Source: Nocardioides sp. W7 (GTDB lineage: Bacteria; Actinomycetota; Actinomycetes; Propionibacteriales; Nocardioidaceae). Taken from it: a stretch of DNA of 64,000 bases. The number at the start of each line of letters is the position of its first letter. Position 1 is the first letter of the stretch. Under the pieces are notes generated by a model that was not told where the DNA came from, ran no database searches, and was given only the letters and a program-made list of their open reading frames with translations. Position numbers and translations under genes: made by a program. The DNA is taken from positions 1,426,001 through 1,490,000 of the forward strand of contig NZ_CP095078.1 in assembly GCF_022919075.1 (NCBI RefSeq), read 5' to 3'. Below, in pieces: positions 58,575 to 64,000 of the stretch.

Positions 58575-60044
58575 GTGGCCCGACGTGACGGACGCCACGG
58601 GCGCGTGCGCCCAGCGGCGGAGGACGGCCGGTTCCGGTCGTGGCTGGCGCTCCTCGTCGTGCTCGCCCTCGCGGCGGGCGTCGCGGCGACCTATCGCTAC
58701 GACCTGGCCGACCGCTGGTTCCCGCGCGACCCGGCCGGGCCGGTGGACCCGTCGACCGTCGAACCGCCCCCCGGGCTGGACCTGCCGCCGATCACCGAGC
58801 CCGCGCCGCTGGCCACCCCGGTCGCGGTCGACACCCCGATCGACAAGGCCGCCGTCCGGGCCGCGCTGGCGCCGTACCTGCGCGACGACGACCTGGGCGG
58901 GCACGTGCTCGCCGCGGTCGGCGGACTGGCCGGCGGGCCGACGTACACCTTCGGGAGGGGTACGGCGGTCCCCGCCTCGACCACGAAGCTGCTGACCGGG
59001 CTCGCGACCCTGGCGACCCTCGACCCGGCGCAGACGTTCGCGACCCGGGTGGTGCGCGAGGGCCGCCGGGTCGTGCTCGTCGGCGGCGGCGACCCGCTGC
59101 TGGCGAGCTCTCCGCCGGACGCCGACCGCAAGCCGGGGGAGCGCGCCGCCTGGCCGGCCCGCGCGGACCTCACGACCCTGGCCCAGCAGACCGCGCAGAC
59201 GTTGCTGGCCGAGGGCGTCACGAGCGTCCGGCTGCGGTACGACGACTCGCTGTTCACCGGGCCGGCGGTCAATCCGCACTGGCCCGCGAGCTACCTGCCC
59301 GAGGGCGTGGTGGCGCCGATCTCGGCCCTATGGGCCGACCAGGGCCGGCCCGAGGAGGGCACCGGCCGGGTAGCGGACCCGCCGCGTGCGGCCGCGGAGG
59401 TCTTCGCCCGCGAGCTGGCGAAGGCCGGCGTCGCGGTCGCCGGCCGCCCGGCGGCCCGGCCCGCCGGTGCGGGCGCCGAGCAGGTCGCCGAGGTCCGCTC
59501 CGCGCCGGTCGCCCAGCTCGTCGAGCACGCGCTGCTGGTCAGCGACAACGAGACGACCGAGGTGCTGATGCGCCAGCTCGCGCTGGCGAGCGGCGCCGAG
59601 GGCAGCTCGGGCGAGGGGACCCGCGTGGTCCTCGAGGTGCTGGCCCGGCTCGGCGTCCCCACCGACCGGGTGCGCCTGCGCGACGGCAGCGGGCTGTCGC
59701 GTCAGAACCTGATCCCGCCGGCGACCCTGCTCGGGGTGCTGCGCCAGGCCGCGACAGGGGCCCCGGCGCTGCGCACCGTGCTCACCGGCCTTCCGGTCGC
59801 CGGCTTCTCCGGGTCCCTGTCGTCGCGCTTCGCGAGCGGTCCGACCGAGGGGCGCGGTCGGGTCCGCGCCAAGACCGGCACCCTCACCGGGGTCAGCAGC
59901 CTGGCCGGCATCGCGACGACCGTGGCGGGTACGCCGCTGCTCTTCGTGCTGATGTCCGACCGGGTCGCTCCGGCCGACACCCTCGACGCCCGGGAGGATC
60001 TCGACGCCGCGGCATCCGCGCTCGCCGCCTGTGCGTGCGCCTGA
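58575..60044 (+). CDS. dacB: D-alanyl-D-alanine carboxypeptidase/endopeptidase, PBP4 (DacB) family
   Basis: This 489-residue low-molecular-weight penicillin-binding protein has one N-terminal membrane segment ([18 protein letters not shown]) and a periplasm-facing S13 peptidase domain. Motifs: Ser135-x-x-Lys in [11 protein letters not shown] in [13 protein letters not shown] and KTG in [12 protein letters not shown]. The GTG at 58575 has AGAGGAG 5 bases upstream; an in-frame ATG at 58551 is the alternative. It trims peptidoglycan D-Ala residues. It heads the rightward block leading to ftsH. Confidence 0.92.
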   Translation: MARRDGRHGRVRPAAEDGRFRSWLALLVVLALAAGVAATYRYDLADRWFPRDPAGPVDPSTVEPPPGLDLPPITEPAPLATPVAVDTPIDKAAVRAALAPYLRDDDLGGHVLAAVGGLAGGPTYTFGRGTAVPASTTKLLTGLATLATLDPAQTFATRVVREGRRVVLVGGGDPLLASSPPDADRKPGERAAWPARADLTTLAQQTAQTLLAEGVTSVRLRYDDSLFTGPAVNPHWPASYLPEGVVAPISALWADQGRPEEGTGRVADPPRAAAEVFARELAKAGVAVAGRPAARPAGAGAEQVAEVRSAPVAQLVEHALLVSDNETTEVLMRQLALASGAEGSSGEGTRVVLEVLARLGVPTDRVRLRDGSGLSRQNLIPPATLLGVLRQAATGAPALRTVLTGLPVAGFSGSLSSRFASGPTEGRGRVRAKTGTLTGVSSLAGIATTVAGTPLLFVLMSDRVAPADTLDAREDLDAAASALAACACA

Positions 60045-60072
60045 CTGCGTCCGGTCAGGAGGAGCTCCCTTG

Positions 60073-60078
60073 TACGGT
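60073..60078 (+). promoter_or_regulatory. -10 element of a leaderless promoter for the zincin gene
   Basis: TACGGT ends 6 bases before the ATG at 60085. Confidence 0.45.
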
Positions 60079-60084
60079 CGTGCC

Positions 60085-61113
60085 ATGACGCGGGAGATGG
60101 TGGACTGGGACCTGGCCGTGAAGATCGGGTCCCGGATCGCCGGCGAGGGCCCCGCGATCACCCGCGAGCAGGCCGCGGCCGCGGTCACGGAGCTGCGCGC
60201 CGGCGCCACCCGCTCGACCGGGCTGGTCCGTGAGTTCACCGGCCTCGACGCCCCCGACGACACCGCCCCGGTGCTGGTCGTCGACCGGCCCGGCTGGATC
60301 CAGGCCAACGCCGACGGGTTCCGAACGATCCTCTCGCCCCTCGTCGACAAGCTGACCGAGAAGAAGCCGCCCTCGGGTCTCGCGCTCGCCGTCGGGTCCC
60401 GGGTCACGGCCGTCGAGATCGGCGGCCTGCTCGGCTTCCTGGCCGGCAAGGTGCTCGGCCAGTTCGACCCGTTCCACGACCCGCACGGGCGGCTGCTCCT
60501 GGTGGCCCCCAACATCGTGCACATCGAGCGCGAGCTCGGCGTCGACCCGACGGACTTCCGGCTCTGGGTGTGCCTGCACGAGGAGACCCACCGGGTGCAG
60601 TTCACCGCGGTGCCGTGGATGCGCGACCACCTGTTCTCCGAGGTCCGCGCGATCGCCGAGACCGTGGACTCGTCCCCGGCCCTCGAGGACGGCCTGCAGC
60701 GCGTCTTCGAGACGCTCCGCAGCGGGGTCGGCGGCGGCAGCCTGATGGACGCCCTCGGCTCGCCCGAGCAGCGGGCCATCGTCGACCGGGTGACCGGGGT
60801 GATGTCGCTCCTGGAGGGCCACGCCGACGTGGTGATGGACGGGGTCGGCCCCCACGTCATCCCGAGCGTCGCCGTCATCCGCTCGAAGTTCAACGACCGG
60901 CGCGGTGGCGTGGGCACCCTCGACCGGCTGCTGCGCCGCCTCCTCGGCCTGGACGCCAAGATGGCGCAGTACCGCAACGGCGCGAAGTTCGTGCGCGGCG
61001 TCGTCGACAAGGTCGGGATGGCCGAGTTCAACGCGGTCTGGGAGCGTCCCGAGCACCTGCCGACCACCGCCGAGATCGCGGACCCGGAGGCCTGGGTCGC
61101 CCGAGTGCTGTGA
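60085..61113 (+). CDS. Zinc-dependent metalloprotease-like protein (F420-associated hydrolase family)
   Basis: This 342-residue protein belongs to an actinobacterial family annotated as putative hydrolase or coenzyme-F420-biosynthesis-associated protein. It contains the zincin motif HEETH in RLWVCLHEETHRVQFTAVPW, with SLLEGHADVVMDGVG supplying a further Glu/His. The family is regularly found just upstream of tilS, as here. The ATG at 60085 fits a leaderless start; a TTG at 60070 with AGGAG upstream would add five residues. No protease substrate is known. Confidence 0.85.
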   Translation: MTREMVDWDLAVKIGSRIAGEGPAITREQAAAAVTELRAGATRSTGLVREFTGLDAPDDTAPVLVVDRPGWIQANADGFRTILSPLVDKLTEKKPPSGLALAVGSRVTAVEIGGLLGFLAGKVLGQFDPFHDPHGRLLLVAPNIVHIERELGVDPTDFRLWVCLHEETHRVQFTAVPWMRDHLFSEVRAIAETVDSSPALEDGLQRVFETLRSGVGGGSLMDALGSPEQRAIVDRVTGVMSLLEGHADVVMDGVGPHVIPSVAVIRSKFNDRRGGVGTLDRLLRRLLGLDAKMAQYRNGAKFVRGVVDKVGMAEFNAVWERPEHLPTTAEIADPEAWVARVL

Positions 61114-61120
61114 GTCGGCG

Positions 61121-62098
61121 GTGATCCACCCGGCGGTCGCCGCCGTCCGCCGGGGCGTACGACGCTCGCTCGCCGACCTCGACCCGGGCCGGACCGTGCT
61201 GGTGGCGTGCTCCGGGGGCGCGGACTCGCTGGCCCTGCTGTCGGGCACCGTGGCCGAGGGACGTCGCGCGGGCCTGCGGGTGGTCGGGGCGACCGTCGAC
61301 CACGGCCTGCAGTCCGGCTCGGCCGAGCACGCCGAGCGGGTCGTCGAGCAGATGGCCGGCCTGGGGGTCGACGAGACCGTCGGTGCCCGGGTGCAGGTGG
61401 ACGAGGGCGGTATCGGTCCGGAGGCGGCGGCCCGGCGCGCTCGGTACGCCGTGCTGGAGGAGCTGGCGCGCCACTTCGACGCCGCCGCGGTCCTGCTCGG
61501 CCACACTCGCGACGACCAGGCCGAGACCGTGCTGCTCGGCCTGGCCCGGGGCTCGGGCGGCCGGTCGCTGGCGGGGATGCGGCGCGCCTTCGACCGCTAC
61601 CGCCGCCCGCTGCTCGACGTACCCCGCGCCGACACGGTGACCGCGTGCCAGGTCGAGGGCATCGAGTTCTGGCAGGACCCGCACAACAGCGACCCGGCGT
61701 ACACCCGGGTGCGGGTCCGACACACGGTGCTGCCGGTGCTGGAGGAGCAGCTCGGCCCCGGCGTCGCCGCGACCCTCGCCCGCACCGCCGACCAGCTGCG
61801 GACTGACATGGACTTCCTCGACGATCTCGCCGAGGCCGCGCACGCGCGGATCGCCGACGCGGACGGGGTGCTCCCGGTCGCCGGCCTCGCCGCCGAGCCG
61901 GACGCCGTACGACGCCGGGTGCTGCGGATCGCCGCCCTGGCCGCCGGCGCGCCGGCCGCCGAGCTGTTCCACGAGCACGTGCTGGCCCTCGACGCGCTGG
62001 TCACCGACTGGCACGGCCAGCGGTGGATCGACCTGCCCGGGCACCTGCGCGGTCGGCGGGTGGACGGGGGCCTCCGGGTCGAGAGGGCCGACCTTTAG
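61121..62098 (+). CDS. tilS: tRNA(Ile)-lysidine synthase
   Basis: TilS modifies the wobble C of the AUA-reading tRNA(Ile) to lysidine. This 325-residue short form has the PP-loop ACSGGADSLALL (residues 29-40), GATVDHGLQSGSAEHAERV and LGHTRDDQAETVLLGLARGS, typical of actinobacterial TilS lacking the long C-terminal domain. The start is GTG 61121, 7 bp after the metalloprotease stop. It is followed at 10 bp by hpt. Confidence 0.94.
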   Translation: MIHPAVAAVRRGVRRSLADLDPGRTVLVACSGGADSLALLSGTVAEGRRAGLRVVGATVDHGLQSGSAEHAERVVEQMAGLGVDETVGARVQVDEGGIGPEAAARRARYAVLEELARHFDAAAVLLGHTRDDQAETVLLGLARGSGGRSLAGMRRAFDRYRRPLLDVPRADTVTACQVEGIEFWQDPHNSDPAYTRVRVRHTVLPVLEEQLGPGVAATLARTADQLRTDMDFLDDLAEAAHARIADADGVLPVAGLAAEPDAVRRRVLRIAALAAGAPAAELFHEHVLALDALVTDWHGQRWIDLPGHLRGRRVDGGLRVERADL

Positions 62099-62101
62099 GC
62101 T
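62096..62101 (+). promoter_or_regulatory. -10 element of a leaderless promoter for hpt
   Basis: TAGGCT begins with the TAG stop codon of tilS and ends 7 bases before the ATG at 62109; there is no ribosome site. Confidence 0.5.
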
Positions 62102-62108
62102 GGCCGCC

Positions 62109-62660
62109 ATGGACGCAGCCCACGTGGAGAACGACCTGGTCAACGTGCTGTTCACGGAGGCCCAGATCCAGGAGCGGATCGGCGAGCTGGCCCGCGAGAT
62201 CGAGGCCGACTACGAGGGCAAGGACATCCTGATCGTCGGCATCCTGCGCGGCGCGGTGATGGTGATGGCCGACATGGCCCGCGCGTTCTCCCGGCACATC
62301 GAGATGGACTGGATGGCGGTGTCGTCGTACGGCTCCGGCACCAAGTCCAGCGGCGTGGTGCGGATCCTCAAGGACCTCGACACCGACATCTCCGGCCGGC
62401 ACGTGATCATCGTCGACGAGATCATCGACACCGGGCTCACGCTGTCGTGGCTGACCTCCAACCTGTCCTCCCGCACCCCCGCGAGCGTGGAGATCTGCAC
62501 CCTGCTGCGCAAGCCCGAGGCGCTGCAGATGCCGGTCGAGGTGAAGTACGTCGGCTGGGACATCCCGAACGAGTTCGTCGTCGGCTACGGCCTCGACCAC
62601 CGCGAGCGCTACCGCAACCTGCGCGATATCGGCACCCTCGCGCCGCACGTGTACTCCTGA
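62109..62660 (+). CDS. hpt: Hypoxanthine phosphoribosyltransferase
   Basis: Hpt salvages hypoxanthine (and guanine) to nucleotides. Its 183 residues contain LIVGILRGAVMVMADMARAF, the flexible loop SSYGSG, PRPP motif HVIIVDEIIDTGLTLSWL and C-terminal base-binding segment [20 protein letters not shown]. The tilS-hpt-ftsH order is conserved in actinobacteria. Its last 30 codons plus stop are duplicated downstream at 62715-62807. Confidence 0.95.
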   Translation: MDAAHVENDLVNVLFTEAQIQERIGELAREIEADYEGKDILIVGILRGAVMVMADMARAFSRHIEMDWMAVSSYGSGTKSSGVVRILKDLDTDISGRHVIIVDEIIDTGLTLSWLTSNLSSRTPASVEICTLLRKPEALQMPVEVKYVGWDIPNEFVVGYGLDHRERYRNLRDIGTLAPHVYS

Positions 62661-62714
62661 CCCCTCGGCGAGGACGGTTGGGGCGTCGGCTGGGACGCTG
62701 CGCACGTTCCCGGC

Positions 62715-62807
62715 AACGAGTTCGTCGTCGGCTACGGCCTCGACCACCGCGAGCGCTACCGCAACCTGCGCGACATCGGCACCCTCGCGCCGCACGTCTA
62801 CTCCTGA
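62715..62807 (+). repeat. Partial tandem duplication of the hpt 3' end
   Basis: These 93 bp repeat 62568-62660 (NEFVVGYGL to the stop) with two differences, GAT/GAC and GTG/GTC, both synonymous. The offset is 147 bp, so the copy is in frame with hpt beyond its TGA. The preceding GGCTGGGAC also repeats hpt sequence. No start codon serves the copy; it is a non-functional gene fragment unless the stop is read through. Confidence 0.9.
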
Positions 62808-62915
62808 GAGCATCCTCGGCCCGAGGGCGCGGACGCACCGGGTTGCTGAGACAATCGTGATTGCCGACGACGTGTACCGTCGTGGGTTCAGACGTGCCCG
62901 AGTCGGAAGAAGCCA

Positions 62916-64000
<1,085 letters not shown>

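Noticed and set aside
62661..62810. A separate small gene coding for a second Hpt C-terminus
   Set aside because: No start codon with ribosome site or leaderless -10 precedes the copied segment; it is better explained as a partial duplication.

Overview
The window is very GC-rich, has many GTG starts and many 4-bp ATGA/GTGA gene overlaps. Its right end carries the actinobacterial housekeeping block ppa - dac - zincin - tilS - hpt - ftsH. Together with the PaaABCDE/PaaR arrangement, KstR-type operators, a LexA box of mycobacterial type and abundant leaderless TAnnnT promoters, this points to an actinobacterium, most likely Nocardioides or a close relative. That placement is inference from gene content, not from a marker search.

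Layout. 1-9.4 kb: end of a hydroxyphenylpropionate-type meta-cleavage operon (MhpA-like, MhpC-like) with a divergent IclR regulator and MFS transporter that share a 13-bp box, then small genes, a TetR regulator and a three-domain SRPBCC-thiolase-enoyl-CoA hydratase fusion. 9.6-13.9 kb: the phenylacetyl-CoA epoxidase operon paaABCDE-paaR with a TetR palindrome at its promoter. 13.9-14.6 kb: a wrecked 13E12 (DUF222-HNH) gene that keeps its SOS box. 14.7-24 kb: regulator/oxidoreductase pairs (TetR-AKR, MarR-quinone reductase), a frameshifted extradiol dioxygenase, VanZ, epimerase, epoxide-hydrolase-like and phytoene-desaturase-like genes. 24-30 kb: thioesterase, a DapB-like/SDR/TetR module, RNase H, a PrmC-like methyltransferase and an OYE-family flavoenzyme. 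31-44.3 kb: two giant secreted multidomain proteins (1916 and 2506 residues), closed by a 70-bp hairpin. 44.4-48 kb: a second DapB-like/SDR module plus MBL hydrolase, cupin and GNAT genes. 48.6-52.4 kb: a TPP riboswitch and a thiamine ABC transporter. 52.4-58 kb: PAP2, NlpC/P60, acyl-CoA oxidase-like enzyme and a methyltransferase. 58-64 kb: the housekeeping block, cut off inside ftsH.

Themes. Much of the window is aromatic, lipid or steroid-like catabolism organised as enzyme genes next to, or divergent from, their own regulator (IclR, TetR, PaaR, MarR). Two KstR-like sites overlap leaderless promoters of an OYE gene and a DapB-like gene 16 kb apart, which suggests one regulon. The least explained parts are the giant surface-protein pair (one has two metallophosphatase domains, the second without the usual GHxH), an 82-bp hairpin repeat present twice, a chain of three 5-codon mini-ORFs before a TetR gene, and an in-frame partial duplication of the hpt tail.
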